DNA of 64,000 bases from Gonatopus flavifemur (lineage: Eukaryota; Arthropoda; Insecta; Hymenoptera; Dryinidae). The translations under genes were made by a program, and so were the position numbers. The DNA lies in assembly GCA_018340375.1 (NCBI GenBank), contig JAFFJZ010000002.1, positions 10,124,001 through 10,188,000 of the forward strand, given 5' to 3'. Under the pieces are notes generated by a model. That model made no database searches. It was not told the DNA's origin and was given only the letters and a program-made list of their open reading frames with translations. Positions 32,220-47,200 of the stretch are shown piece after piece; within the stretch, counting starts at the first letter, position 1; each line of letters opens with the position of its first letter.

Positions 32220-35200
32220 TCAGGATCTATAAATCCTAATAACATCTCTAATAAGGGCTCGACAAAGAGGACAGTGACCACCACCTTTGCCTCGCCATTG
32301 TTGTATAGCGCATGTATAGCACATACACATATGTCCACACATATAAAGTACACTATCTATACTCCTTTCGTAGCAGATCGAACATTCGCTAGGTTGTCCG
32401 GGAGTCGGTTGGATACCTTCGCTCCACTGTTGAAGATGAGACGATGCCTGAGACGTCAATGTACCATCCAAACTTTGATAATTGACTGGATCGACGTAAG
32501 TAGAGGAACCGGTGCTCGTCATCGTACCAGTCAACGGAGGAGAAGATTGTCTTGACAATCCGGCAGCGTTAACGATTTGCGGAGTTCTACTCCCAGCTTG
32601 CGTCGAGGCGTAAATCGGTTGAGGGGTAGGAGGTGGAGGTGCAGGATAGGCTCCCTGCGGGGGCAAGTTGACTACCAAAACCGTACCACCACCGATCGCT
32701 GGTTTGAATTGTACGACTTCGGAGAATCTTGAGAGTTCGGTAGCCGCGTTACTGTGATTCGAGTTTTGTTGTTGTTGCTGTTGCTGCTGTTGTTGTTGTT
32801 GCGATTGGAGAGCTATCGGTTGAGCGATGGTTTGTACAGGAGCGGGAGATAGATTGCTCTGACGTTGTCGGGGTGGCGAAGTTGGACGACTCGCCAACAT
32901 TCGAACTCTCTGCGTGCTACCATAAACGTCAACGAACGCCCACAATTGTAGACTTTGGTCAACGTGCATCACGACGTTTGGCAATCCACCGTTTTTGCTC
33001 ATCTGCACTTCGCCGTAATGAGTTACGGTGAAAGCTATCTCGTCCCCGGGTTGCGGAGAGGAGGCCACGTCTTTGGACACCACCCAGTATTCCGGTCGGT
33101 CCAACAGGAGATCGCTATCTTCGGGTAAATCCTCGGCGGCCAAAGTTGCTGGATCGCAAGAAGTCAAACCCAAGGCCAAAGCTCCCACGTACATCGGTTC
33201 GGTAGAGAGAATTTGGACGACCAAACGTTCACCGAGGAGCAACGGTCGGCCGGTAAAGGCGTAACCGTGACAAAATTCCGTATCCGTACGCGTCGCCACG
33301 CACTGTTGATTACTGAAGCGAATGTTGCGACCGCGAGTACTGCGGGAAAGAAAGAATACAATGTTAATGATGTTTAAAATTTGATTATGTATACTCTGTT
33401 ATTAGAATACTCTTGTGAAAAACTTACGGATGAAATGGTAGAGGAGTGAAGATAACTCCAGCCGGTTGAAACCTCAAACCAGGCAATTCGATATCGGGTT
33501 CGTGATGATGATGATGCTGATGTATGGACATATTCTGCATAGTTGGAACAATAATCCTCTCAACATCTCGACCAGCGTTGCTGGCATCGTCCATAGCAGA
33601 ATGCCTGCTATGTTGAGCATTGTCCTCGTTGCTGTGCTCGGCACCGCGTCTAATATTATTAAAATGTTGTCTATTGGGATCAACGAATTCGATAGCCGTA
33701 CTATTTCCATACACGTCGATTATCGCCCACAATGGACCGCGGGTCTCAACGCCGCTGAAGAATTGTCCCTTTTCTTCTCCGTTCACACCGAAATGAACAT
33801 CTCCGGCCGATGTCACGTAATAGAACAGCACAGTATTCCTTTCCGCGAATCTCTCTGCTAATGCTTTAGCCCAGTACCCAGGTTTGTTCGTTAAATCGGG
33901 ACAAGCGTACCTCGGCAACCCATTTCTCAAATTGATTGGATCGTTGCTCGTGAAACCAAACCGTATAAAGCCACTCCAATTATCGGATATCTCAAGGAAC
34001 TTGACGCATACCTGGAATCAAATCAAATTCAAGCATAAATGTGATGCAGAAATCCACCATCTACCCACATTTTGTAAAACAGGAACCAACGTTTACGAAA
34101 TTCATGATGTAATCATGAATCATGCGCGCATCTTTCATCGTTTCAATTAATTTACAATAATCCTACGCGGTGAATAAAATTCATTTGGAAAGTTTACCTT
34201 TTCACCAATTCGAACTGGTCTGGCGCTAAAGGTGACGCCTTTGCAAAAACTCTCGTGCCTTCTAGCGATGGTACTGCCATTGCAAAGTCTTATATTATCC
34301 CCGTGTACTTGATGAAAAGTCAGGGGTGGTAGATTATTGGTCCCCGCGCTCGATGATCTGGGTGCTGCAACAAATCAAAACATCACAACATTATTTTTAA
34401 TGATATGATTTATTTCATATATATAAAAAAAACAGAGAGAAACAAAGTTGAGACGAGGGATCTAATATGCAGAGATCCTCCGATCGATTTTGCGAGTGGA
34501 GAGTAGTAGACTTGAAGAAAGTGCCACACAATATCGACATTTTGTGGTCGGGAAATTCCTTCAAGGCAACCACTCGACTAAGAACAAAGAATACCGAGTG
34601 CTCAAGAAACAGAGAGTAGTTTTGTAAGAGAGAAAAAGAAAAGAATGGATAATAGAACGGAGGAAGTAAAGTGGAGCAGAAAACTAGAGAAAGGGTAGAA
34701 ACTTGTGAAACACGTCAAGTACCGATAGCGTATACTGGATGCGAGATGAGATTTATGTTATTCAGAATTCTCTCGGTTCCAGGATATCTCATAATTGTAG
34801 TAAAGCGATGAATATTGATTATATTATATCAGTTTCGAAACTCCACGCACAAGTTTTATTGATATCCAAATCGCGCACGATGAATATAAATTATATCGCT
34901 TGATATCATCGGATTGACGATCCACCGATCACTGAAGATCGATCGGGACGAAGTCGGGAAGAACCCGGCATAATACGATGCTACCAACTACACCGGAAAC
35001 CGCACGTCTCGTTCCGGAAGCGAAACCAGGCGTGTGACGAACTTGAAGAGCTTTGTCCGTGGACGTGTTTCGTGAATGTATTTGGGTTTACTTATACACA
35101 CCCGTAAATAAATATATAAGTATATAAAAGCAAAAACGATACGCTTTCTTTCCTCACAACCGGATATGCCAAAACCGACCACCCAACCACCTCGATACCT

Positions 35201-38200
35201 CGACTCTGTAATATTCCAACAAAAGAATAACAATGCCACGAGGAAATCAATTTCCCTGGCTTCTGGTGTATCCTTTCACGCATCATACGTCGAATACACT
35301 CATCGTTTATGGCAAATTTGATAAAAGTGTTGCTCAATTTTATCCTTCCTCTCGTTCTGAAAGTTTCTCCGCGGGAAGAAAAACGGAATTATAATTTCCA
35401 ATCGATCCATTCTGTTATTCCTAATACGTGTCTTTGAGAGCGTGAGAAATAACCGATCGACCATCATTCTTATTTTTACCCTGGATCGCGAATGCATTGT
35501 CGAAACGATTACGAGATTTAATAACACGGTACGGTATAGCGATGAATCAACCAGGACTAATCATCAACTGTCGTTCGAGTTGCTCGGATTGATTCATTCG
35601 ATTTCATTGAAAACGAGCAAAAAAGAAACCGCGAAACGACAAATCCGTTGTGAAGGAATTCAAGAAGAGTAGGAGGGATTTGTTTTCTTCTCTAATTCAA
35701 ACTTTCTAGATTTCAGTTAGATTAAATTCCATTAATTAATATAACTACTCGACTATGCATGATATCGTTCCATGGTTGAGAAAGATTAAGGAAACCGTGC
35801 ATTAGAATATGATTTCTTTTTCATTATTCTTTCCATTCTTCTTCTTCTTCTTCTTTTTCCATAGTATGCTCGATGTTAAATACATTCGAGGTATAACAAA
35901 TTAGTTGTTTGTTCCAAGTGTGGAAAATATATTATTAAAATCTGAACAAATGCAACAGGAAGTGGGATGATTGTATCGAAGGTCGTCTTTCTTGGATCAT
36001 GCTCGATCATTCTGAATCTTGGTCCCACGACCTCAGAGATATCGATCTTGACGAACCATGCTCGTAAGGAAAAAGTTTCATGTTCCCGTCGTTGAAAGTA
36101 CATTATCTAGTAGTAGTAGTAGTTCGAATTACTGTAATGAACAATACAAGAACTCCAATTTTTTGTGGTTATTCTTTGACTGGAATTTTTTGCTTTTTTC
36201 TCCATGAAACGCAATTACTTTTCGCACGAAAGGTATCGATGAACGTGAACGGTACAAAATTGTAGCATTCAGATCAAAGAGAAAAATGTCGTTCAAGTGT
36301 TTTTCGAAGACTTTTATAATAAGATGTTAGAATATATGATTGTGTAAATGAAGAGATCTCAATAAATTTCCCAGTCATGATTGTTGATTGCCAAGCACCG
36401 AGATAATCTGTGCCGAGACAAACATTTTTCTTGATGGAAATTCAAGAGAATCGCACACCAAGTGACGATATTACACGATGCTCCTCCATCACCGTGGGAA
36501 TCTTATGAAATATACCGTTGCATATCTCTGGTCTACGTTCCTCATCGCTGCCACCATGATTGAACAAACCATGAACTCCCATTTACTTCTTCGCCATTCG
36601 TTTGAACTATCTTCTTGTGGATGTGGTGAAAGATTTTTACAACTTTATTTGATATTACGAATGACACAGGAGAATTTGTAGAGATTATTCAGGTTTTCTT
36701 CATTATCTTGATTCAGTGATGTTATAATAATGACAAATCTTCTTGAAATTAAGCAAGGGAATGTGATTGAGCGTAAAAAGCGGCAGATTTTCAACCGTTA
36801 CTTTCATTTAATCCATGAAATTAATCAAAATTTATTTTTCAATGAATAATAGGAGAAAACTTATTATACCCAAGGAAGTGCTCGAAATTCCACATCGAAC
36901 CTCCCGACGTTTAACGGTAAATACACTCTGTTTTAATACAAAACGTATGAAGCCGTGAGGGAAGAAAATCGTACGTTATCGAACGATTTAACAGATGAAT
37001 CATTAGTGAAACGAATGCAGAATTTCCGGTCAAGGCTCCAAGTATAACACTGAAGTATTCATGTTTATATGTTTGTGCAAAGTGCATCGCATTCGCATAT
37101 CACGAGAGCATTGTTAGTGGCATTGGTAAATCACTTTCACTTTCAGAACATTACAAGATGAAAACAATACTCTGCTTTATGAAGAAATCTAATGACAATC
37201 GTCACCAATCTTGTTAACCATCGATATAAATTTGTTTACAATTATCAACTTATTTCTGTTATAGTATGATTCATTTTCTTACGCGAATGTATTTTGAATA
37301 TGTATATGCAAGTCAAGCTACATACACTTCCGTGCGAATCTGTGTCACGTGTTTCCCACGAGGTGTATACATGTATAAATATATAAGCGAATGGTGTACA
37401 AGTCAATGTATGGGCGCTAACATATAGTACCTAATTACTGTTGTACGATTTCCATCGAGTGTCGATTAACATGCACATTAGACGTCGTATCCTTTTGTCA
37501 CAGGCCACGATGAATCATACCGAACTTGAATTCATCGACTTTTATTCGAACGTCCACTTCAATTGATTTTATTTCCTCACGATATTCCTAGTGTAGAAAA
37601 AATGAAATTCTTGCATGCGCAATTTCCATACATGAATGTCTTTAACGGATCCCCGAGATCATTTTCACAAACAACCCCTAAGGCGAGATTGTACGTTAGA
37701 ATTCTCCTGCTGGTAAAACATAGCTCTCGATATATCAGCTTGGGACGAATAGTTTGATGCACTTAGAAATTTTCTTCAAGGGATACATTGATACTCTGTT
37801 ACACTTCTTATTCGGAATGGATGAAAATAGATTCTATTTTTTGGGTCTACGTAAATGACGATATCAAACCTTTCACCCGATAATATATGAGATGGTATCA
37901 AGGAATTTTATTGTACGTTATATCATTATTGTATACCTACTCTACAACATGTATAACATGCTTTACTTTTACTAGCACAACCCGTCTGACGGCGTGCGTG
38001 GTTAACCTACTTCCGATAGGATAAAATTCCATACGATTCCAATATCAAAAACCGCATAGAATGTAACGAACGATTATCTCCTGTATTACTTTGTCTGAAG
38101 TTTAGAAATTCATTAAATTTTGAAAAACAAAATGTTTTGTTAATGGATCGAAGAACAGGAAATTGATATTTGTTCACAAGGATAACGGAAAACACGTGTA

Positions 38201-41200
38201 CATGTTTTTCCGAATAGTACCTCATCCCTTCCTTAGGTTGTATCGTTGTCGATACACTACACGTCGCGTGAGTAAGTGAAATGGAACCGAAGCCTATAGT
38301 GAGTGATTAGGAAAACACATGGTTAAAGAAGTATGGTATATTATGAAGACTATACCAGGAGGGGCCTGGTTCCCACGCCCGACGCTGTGATCTTTGCCAT
38401 GCTACCATACCACTAGTTTTCAAGCCTGGCTAGAAGATCTCAACCCCCTCTACTCAACTACAACTACGTTCTCTTTCTGCTCCAGTCATCAAAGCTCGAT
38501 TCACTTCTTCTTTTCCTTCTTCTTCTTCATCTTCTTTTTCTTCCTCTCCTCCTTTCTTCTTGTTTCTTTTTTCTTTCTCTCTGACTCAACTCCTCGACGG
38601 AGTGTAGCTGTATATACCTATGTTGTTGTGGGTTACGTAAGGTTACGTGCGATTCACAACTAGTGTACCCTCCGTACTCGAGGGGGGGCCCTCCACCACC
38701 ACAACAACAAAAACAACGTCACAACACAAGCACGTAACGCACCAACACTGAGTATCCTGAGCAACCGATCCTAAGCATCAACATGCCTCGAAGATACGTT
38801 CCAAAGCAATAACAAGATATTTCCAGCGTGCAGATTTTTCTTTGTTATCGATAGTATTCAATATTCAAAATATGGTTGATATGTCAAAATGAATTTTTGT
38901 GTTGCTATGTAAAGTACCTACGTAATAGCAGTATATCGGTATGAATAGTCATCGGCACGCCAGAGAAACACGAGAACGTGGAGGCGAACTGGAGAAAAGA
39001 TAGAAGAGGGAAATAAAAAGAAGGTTTACTCAGCGGTAGAACAGAGACGGGAAACGAATGAGAAAAGTCTTCAAGTACCTGGGTATAATTAAGATGAGCA
39101 CTTTGCGTGCTCGGGTGTGTATACCTGTGTGTGTGTCTATACATGTACGTGGATATACTTGGATACAAATAGATCGTAAACAATCGAATTACCTACTACT
39201 TTCAGCGTAGCCCAATCAAGGTAGTATTTAAATTTTTATACATGAAATATAGGATCCTACAGGATGTATGTACCATCGTATATATTTCATGTATTAAAAG
39301 AATTTCTGAATTTCTAGAGAATCAGCAACTATTTGATACCAAAGATTTCTTCTCGAAAAAAAAACAACGTAGACAAAAAGAGTATTTTCAAAGAACACAA
39401 TTCTTCTTCTTCTTTTCGTTATTATTTCTCTTGAAGTGTGGACACAATGAAGAGAATAAAAAAATCTTCCGAGAAATGAGTCATCCAGGTAAGAGAAAAA
39501 AGAAGAAAAAAAAAATGTAGATCTTTATCTATATTGCTGGATGTTCAAGCCGCGGTTACGTTCCTTGAACCCTTTGTCACCAAACTATAACTGTACGCGT
39601 CATTTTGTTAATATTTGTATAATGAAAGATACAAAAAAAAGGTGGAATCATTAAACCTCGTCGTTGAATATTCAAAAGATTGATATTGATGTGGTTTCCA
39701 CAATAATCGTGGTACAGCATGACGCAATCGTATGGCTTCAAGTTTCTCGCCTCGTAAAACACGACTATGATTTACGTTATCTTTTCTTCGAAAGAACTCA
39801 TTTCGATTGTTGTCAATGAACTCCTTTCATGGTGTTTCTAACCTAATAATATGTTAAGATTCTAGAATAAAATAAAAGATTAAATTCCGCGCTACTCTTT
39901 TTTTTTGTCGGCAATTCCTTAAGCCTAGCGAGTGTTTCAATTCCCAATAGGATGTTTTTAAAAGGACCACCGTCAAAGCTATCAGAGCGACCACGAGGAA
40001 CAATCGGATTAACGAAGTTAAACGGAAAAGAGGGTGCAACAGTTCGTAAGTTTTTCATATCACCCACACTATACGTGTACAGTTGCGAGTCCACCCTCGC
40101 GTCTCCATGGAAGTATTTAAAGGAGTAACCGAGATCCAAAATAGCCCATCTGTCACGTTTCGCACGAGAGCGACGATGGAAGATGGAAGATGGAGAGAAC
40201 AGCGGGCAGAGCAGTCTCTTATTTGGTACGGGGGTGTGTTGCGTTGGGGATAAAAAAAAAAAGTAAAACAAGCTAAGAGACTGAGACCAGCCCCTTATCC
40301 GGATGTCATCCCCTGCCGAACATTAGATTAACGGTTTTAGAAACGCCTGGTTGATTCGCCCTCGACTTGGGGAGAATGTGATATGGAAACTCCACCGTCT
40401 GTTGTTAATTGATCTTTCGATCGTCAATGACAAAGAACAAAAAATTTCAGTTCGACCCGAGACGAAGGAGCATTCAATTTAGATGGAAAGCTATGACTTT
40501 GCGTTATTTGAGAATTATACCGTGAAAGTTCGAATGTTTCTGTATTTTTTTGATGTATGAATTTTATAGAATTCTTTGAATGATTCGCACTTGAAGGTCT
40601 AGCAATGTGAACAAAAGCCAACAATTCCTGTTGAATGGGAAAAGATGGATCATTGACTAGAAACAATTCTGAAATTAGATATTCCTAGTTGTTGGTTGGA
40701 AAAATGACTGAAAACTTTCTGTTAATATTATAGAAAACTCAAAAAAGTGGGAGACACGATCATTCAAATACGACTTGTGACAAAAATGAGAAATTGTTAA
40801 TTGATGATCCAATAATTGAACGTGAATTCTAAGTTGGATTTATATTGAAATTTCCCCGAGTCGAAAAATTTGGACGGTTTTTGTCCTCATATTTCGTTTT
40901 TGGACTGATTTGACAGTCTAAAAAATGCGGACAAGAACAGTACTTTTTCATGATTTTAATCTGAATTTTTCCTCCAACGAATGAAAGTGATTGAGAAGAA
41001 ATTCGGATTAAAATCATGAAAAAGTACTGTTTTTGTCCGCATTATTCAACAATCAGGACAAAACCAGTCCAAGAACGAAATATGAGGACAAAAACCGTCC
41101 AAATTTTTCGACCCACACTGTTAGAAAAGTTCTTCAATTTAATACGAGATTCTTCATGAAATATCATATTTTAATATTAAATTTCATACTGATTCTGAAA

Positions 41201-44200
41201 TTGATTGTGAGTGATGAAATTTCACAATTTCTTACTGAAATGTAATGATTATTTATTAAATTTCACAAATATGTTATTAAAATTAAGAATAAAATTCTTA
41301 GCATTAAGAATTATGATATTGAATTCAATATTTTATTATGAATTCTGTTTAATGGAAAAAACTTCATAACTTTTCTAACAGTGCAGGTGATCTTGTTTAA
41401 AAAGAACATCCACATCTGATGTTCCAATGATTGAAACAACAGATTCTTCCAGATACGCAACATAGGTATCTCTGATGTTATGGGCCAGGATTCCCGCATT
41501 GAGGGTTGTGTTGCCAGGAACAAAGGAACAAGAGCGTTGAGACCGGAATACATTGGTCATTTCGATCAACAGGAGTATTTGATTGGGTGTAGGCCGTTGG
41601 ATCTCAAAATTTCTGGCATCACTGAATTTGAGGGAATGAAACACAAATTGTTCAAACATAACCAACAAGACAATCTCACTCTCCAAATTCAAATTAGTGA
41701 AATTTCACTATTTCTGCAGCTAAAAGTCGACCATGAATGGACGCAGTTGGAAGAGTGTCTGACTAATTGAATCAGTGAGATTTCCCTGCAAAGATCAGGT
41801 AATATTCACTGTTTCGAATTTAGAGAGCCCAATTTTTTCTTCATCCTCATTCTAATAAAAATTTTTTTCAATCAAAGAAAATTCAGTTGGAAGGAAAAAG
41901 TTTTCATCAAACTGAAACCAAGAATTTTCAAATTAGAACAAAAATATACTCCTCCTTGAATTTGAGAAATAATTACTTCAATTGAATCAAGAATTTTTCC
42001 ATTGAAATTAATTATTTTTCCCATTGAAAACAAGATTTATCAGAATGAGGGCAAAGAAATTTTCTTCCAATTTAATAAATTGGGTTCTCAGTGTAAGAGC
42101 AAGTTATGCATTACAATTGTAAGGCTCAAGCGACTTGTCTTATTGGCCATATTTGGACAATTTATCGCCCAGTGATATCTCCTAGACCGATTTATTTCCA
42201 CTCGGGGAGTGCTGCTGGATTCATGTTGTTATAATGGTTACCATAGCAACACTTACTTCCGTTCATTTTCGTAGCAATGTACATATAATATTCAGTCCAA
42301 TGTAAATGTTATCCCATTTTTTTCATTTACGCGAGCGGTTGTATCAAATAAACAACAATCAATGCAGAATTCACGTGGGACTCTTTTGCGTGCCCGTTCA
42401 AACGCCATAAGTTTCATTGGGGTTTATCCGTGGCTCATTATTCACCGCCATTATTGAATTCACGTTATTATCCAGGGATCAACTCTTAATGAGTCATCAA
42501 TGAGCGCCATTATTGACGTTAATGCCACATTATTATCCAGCCGATTGATAAATTCTGTACAAAAAGTGTTTTAAATTTAGAATTTTTATGGAAAGTGAGG
42601 ACAACTTCGATTCGATAACAGCTGCTGTGAGATGTTTTATCAACCCAAGGCATGAATTTTATATCAAATTTGGTGCACGACAAATAGCAATTAGCTGCGA
42701 GATGGACAGCCATTTTTTTAACTCTAACAGCTAAATTTTAGAATTTAGAATTATATTTTTACAGTTTGGAAGCAAATCAGAGCACATAGACTCTGAATCG
42801 TTTCCTGTGCGGTTTTCAGCTCTTCCAACCGGTATCTATCGTTCCATGTTATGTGAATTCTTAACCGATACGCGGATGGACCGGGTGTATCGATCGCTTA
42901 CGCAAACGTAATTCGAAGGTATCATAATAATTACGTGTACATACATTGCATCGATCGATGTTTCGAGTGGTACAAGACACGCGAAATGTAATTGATCGAT
43001 CCAATTGAGATCACAGTAGCGAACGCGATAGTTGAGAAAAAATCGCTTTGGAACGAAGAACGGAATCGCAAGAAAATTATATGGCTATGAATTGTCAAGT
43101 CAAATCGTCGAGTAGAATTATGCAGAGATGAATGCCAAATGATTGAGTGGAACAAATGACGATTTATACGTGAGTCTGAACTGCGAAGTAAAGTATGTTG
43201 AGTTCTCTCCCTCTCTTTTTCACCTTCTCGCTGTCTTTTGAATAGAATACACACAAAGCTTCAGATCTTTCTTTCCCCTCTTCTCTCTCTCTCTCTCTAT
43301 TGTACCGACACAATACTGATACTTTCTTTTTCAAATACCTTCCATCTTCATTTTATTCCACAAAGGATCCTGATTTATAAGAGACAATGGGAAACGTTAT
43401 TTGGAATATACACAAATAAATCCAAGTTATGTAACCAGTATGATGATTTTGAGATTTCATTACTCACCACCGTGATAATCACTTTCCGAGAGTCTCATCC
43501 TGGCGACTCTGGTCGCCCTATTAACGGTCAGCGGTCTCCTGATTCGCTGATGTGATAAGGGAACATTGAAGCTTCTAAGTAAAAACGCGTCACTCGAAAA
43601 GTTGTTTTCCAATCCCGCGTTAGCCATGACGAAGACAAAGAAGAGAGTAGTACTTCACACACATGAAAATTGTTTTTGATATAACTTTGAGGCACGACAA
43701 CCCCAAAAAAGATGCGCAAAATTTATAAATGGCGCTACGAGTTGCAAAGGTGGCGCTGAGGTCAAGGTGAATCGCAAAGGCGAAGAAGTCAAACACACAT
43801 GTGATGGCAGTGGTGGTGGTGTTGGTGGTGGTGGTAAATAGTACTCAAGGAGCGGTAACAGGACAAGGGAATGATTTAAACGTGCGAAGAATCGAAACAA
43901 AGGAAAAACCTTTGGAAGGATGAAAACGCGACTATATGGTCATAGCGGAGAGATACCAAGGAAAAGGCGGGTAGCCTGAACCACGCCAATACAACGACTA
44001 GCGTTCGTTGCAGAAGCAAACTCCCCATCTGCTATGTTTTTCAATGTGTATATACCCCGACTCCCTACTGCCATCGTATACACGTATACATTCGAAAGGA
44101 ATGTATGCGTGAGTAGCCTCTCCCGCACGTACTACATGTTGTGAGTGTAATATTGCACCGACACGAGCGGTTCGCGTGTATTGGTGCGGGTGTGTTTGAA

Positions 44201-47200
44201 AATACTCGAGAACCAACATCTCCGCTCTCTTCTTCCACACAAAGAAGTAGAGGAAACAGAATATATCTGGATGATCTCAGAAAACTGTTTGCGGGAGATT
44301 AGATTCTTTCTCTTATCGCCTATACTTTGCCGATGGAATTTGTAATTAAAGAAAGGTGGAAGGTGATTGTATTTATTATCAACAACATATATTTTTCTTA
44401 GAATTTTCAATTTCATCGATGGAGGATGAAATGTATAATTTAATTTTCTGCGATACGAAACCTGGTTAAAAATGTACAGATATTCGTACACGTCGTCAAT
44501 GTTATAAGAGTAAGAGGAGTTAATGCAACTTGCAGCTGCTGCTTATATCTATAGAAGTGGAACGTAGAGGGCTTTTGGGGGATGGCAAGTCGAGGGCAAC
44601 GGTTGCTCACCACCTGGCCCCGAGAGAAGCCATCAGAAATACAAAACACCGGGCTTCGACGACACTGGCGTAGAAACTTCCTACGTACTTTTTTTCCTTT
44701 CTTTTCCAGTTTCCCTACGTAGTTTTCGATGTGTTGGTAACTACACTTCTCCCTCTCTCTATTTCTCTTTTCTCTGAATCTCTGCTCCAAAAATCGATCG
44801 ATGGTCCTTCAAAAGAAACTTTTCTACCTGCAATATAGGTACGTATTCTACTGTAACCCTCATATGCATAAACCAGAATACTATTATCTGTTTCTAACGA
44901 TCTTAACCAATCTCGACAATCGAAATATTTCAAAGAACTGAAGAAACCTTGTACCTTGTAACCTCTGTTCTCGTCGTGTTCTGTTACTACTTTTCATTTC
45001 ACATCCCAAAAAGTTGATATAAATTACCACGCGTTTAATATTAGCGTAACTAATCGGAACCCTAAATGAATGCTCAACATGTTGTATACATTTTTTGTCA
45101 CGGTAAGCCAAATCACAGTTTTTATAGAATTTCAATTTAGAATCACAGATTTTTCGATTATATATAAAAAAGAAATGAACATATACTACAGATCAATTAT
45201 TATTATATATGAATATAATTATATTCGAGCGGATCAACGCGGTGCGATAAATGAACAATGTTGTGCTGAATTCTTATACTTAATACTATTATAACTGTTT
45301 CTAAATTTTTGTCCATTTCCAGCTCGATACTCTTTACAGAGCATTCTCATACAGCGAGGATCCCCTTCTCATAATGCTTCAAAATCCGCTTATGATTGAT
45401 TCGAATCTCGGTGGAAGCTGCACAAAGCGATGCTGTTACCACGATGAAATTCAAAACTAATACAGGACATGTGGACAATGCGCCAAAAGTTGGAAAAACT
45501 CCTAAATAATATTTCCCTCGTGTATAAAGTCGCTTGAAATGCTGATAATCTTTCAGATGGAAACAATAACATAAAGACGGTAATATCCTGTTATATTAAT
45601 ATATATATCTGCTCCAGAACATTTCTACATTCAGAGTTCGATGACAAATTTATCACACTGTAAAAAGTGATTTCGTCCCCTCATCGTGGGGGAATTGCTC
45701 TTTCCATCAATCAAGGAAAAGTCCACCAGATTCAATTATGGTGAAAAATTTCAACAATCATTTTTTACTTGTTTTCTCCGCAGAATTGTCTACTAAATAA
45801 CAAAAGAAGAGATTCGATATATTGAGAATTCAATCAACGAGTAACTCAAATACAAAACATTCCTTTTTTAAAGAAAAGGAAGAACGATGCAGACGGTATT
45901 ATATTTCCCCAAGATCACCGGACCGGCTTAATTCACATTCATACATATATGAAGAGAAAGAGTACTACAGAAGAAATACACATACACCCACGGTCCACAC
46001 ATATGCCAGGTATATGGACAAATTAACGCGTCAACCCGTTCGTTTGCAACCGCACAGGTTGAATCTGGTAGTTTCCATGGAGTTTGAGAGGGATCCCTGC
46101 AGCGGAAGCTGCATTGCACGTTGCACCCCAATCCAACCATTTACCACCACCATACACACGCCCATGGGGGTTCGTTCGTTGATATCGCAATAGAAGCTGT
46201 ATCGATCGTGCTGGCCTCGACACCAGACCACCTCTTGTCACAGACTTGATAACGCTTTGGTCTCGTCACTCTCAATGTATGAACTCGAGAACACACAGAG
46301 ACGTGGACAATTCTTTATTGGATATGATGTACTCCATTCCGCGTTTCAGTGTCAATCAAATAACCTTGCTCACATTAGAGATTTTTAGAGACCGAACCTC
46401 TCTGGTTCCCATGGTAACAGATGATTCATTCTCCATCCTCGAAATCTCATAGTTAAAATATTCCGTAAAAAGTCTGCCCGAAATTATTGTGTAACATTAT
46501 TATGTTCCTGCCTCGATCCGTACCAACCGTTCGTTGTCTTTTATTTATTTTGAAATGTTAAAGAGAAAGAGAAATAAAGAACTCTGAATCGCCTCAACTT
46601 GTTCCATAAACTCTGAACGTGACGATGTAGAAATTCGTACACTCGTTGACACGCCTAACCTGCCGCTCGATGAATTTAACTTAAATAATTTTGTGTATCG
46701 TAATATCCTCATAAGTTGAATACTAATAAAGACTGTTGTTTGCAGCAATCTTGTGGTCGTTTTCTGAGAATGAGAAGAATTTGGAAGCTCTCGAAGTGAA
46801 CTAAACTACCTGCTAACATGAAAGGAAGTTTAGTGAATTAATTTTATATAGAGAATTTAAAATTGATTGTCCCGAAAGAGATATTTTCCTTTCAAAATCA
46901 GAGACATTGATTTCATATCGGCATGTTACGCGATATCGTGATATGCATTTTTCGCATAGTACACGTTATACAGTTGAAAAACAATGTTCATTTAACAGAG
47001 AGAAAAGAAAAACAAATGCTTTCACCTTTCTCAACAATTTGATGCATAACAGTCGTATATTTCCCAGAGAGTTGCGCAGGTGTTTTCAAAAGAAGAGAGT
47101 ATCGCGTTGAAACCACGGTTGTTGCCAAGTGGCTCATCGCGCAACGTTCCACCGAAAGCTTTATATAGATATATATTTGCACAAATATATAAAAATTCCT

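Noticed and set aside
38395..38406. A possible second alternative neur start at about 38400 (ATG near a GTATAG donor)
   Set aside because: The frame reaches the donor in phase 0 or 2, not the phase 1 required by the NHR1 exon.
38677..38691. CTCGAGGGGGGGCCC, identical to part of a common cloning-vector polylinker
   Set aside because: The match is 15 bp only. The flanks have none of the adjoining polylinker sites, and the surrounding DNA is ordinary genomic sequence, so vector contamination is unlikely.
41375..41770. Overlapping ORFs of about 100 codons on both strands
   Set aside because: They lie between and within MITEs, match no transposase or host domain, and are open on both strands.
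47072..47146. The E-box module considered as a microRNA hairpin because its ends (TTGCGC/GCGCAA) pair
   Set aside because: Copy 2 keeps the 24-bp block but loses the terminal pairing, and the stem has large internal mismatches, so a binding-site explanation fits better.
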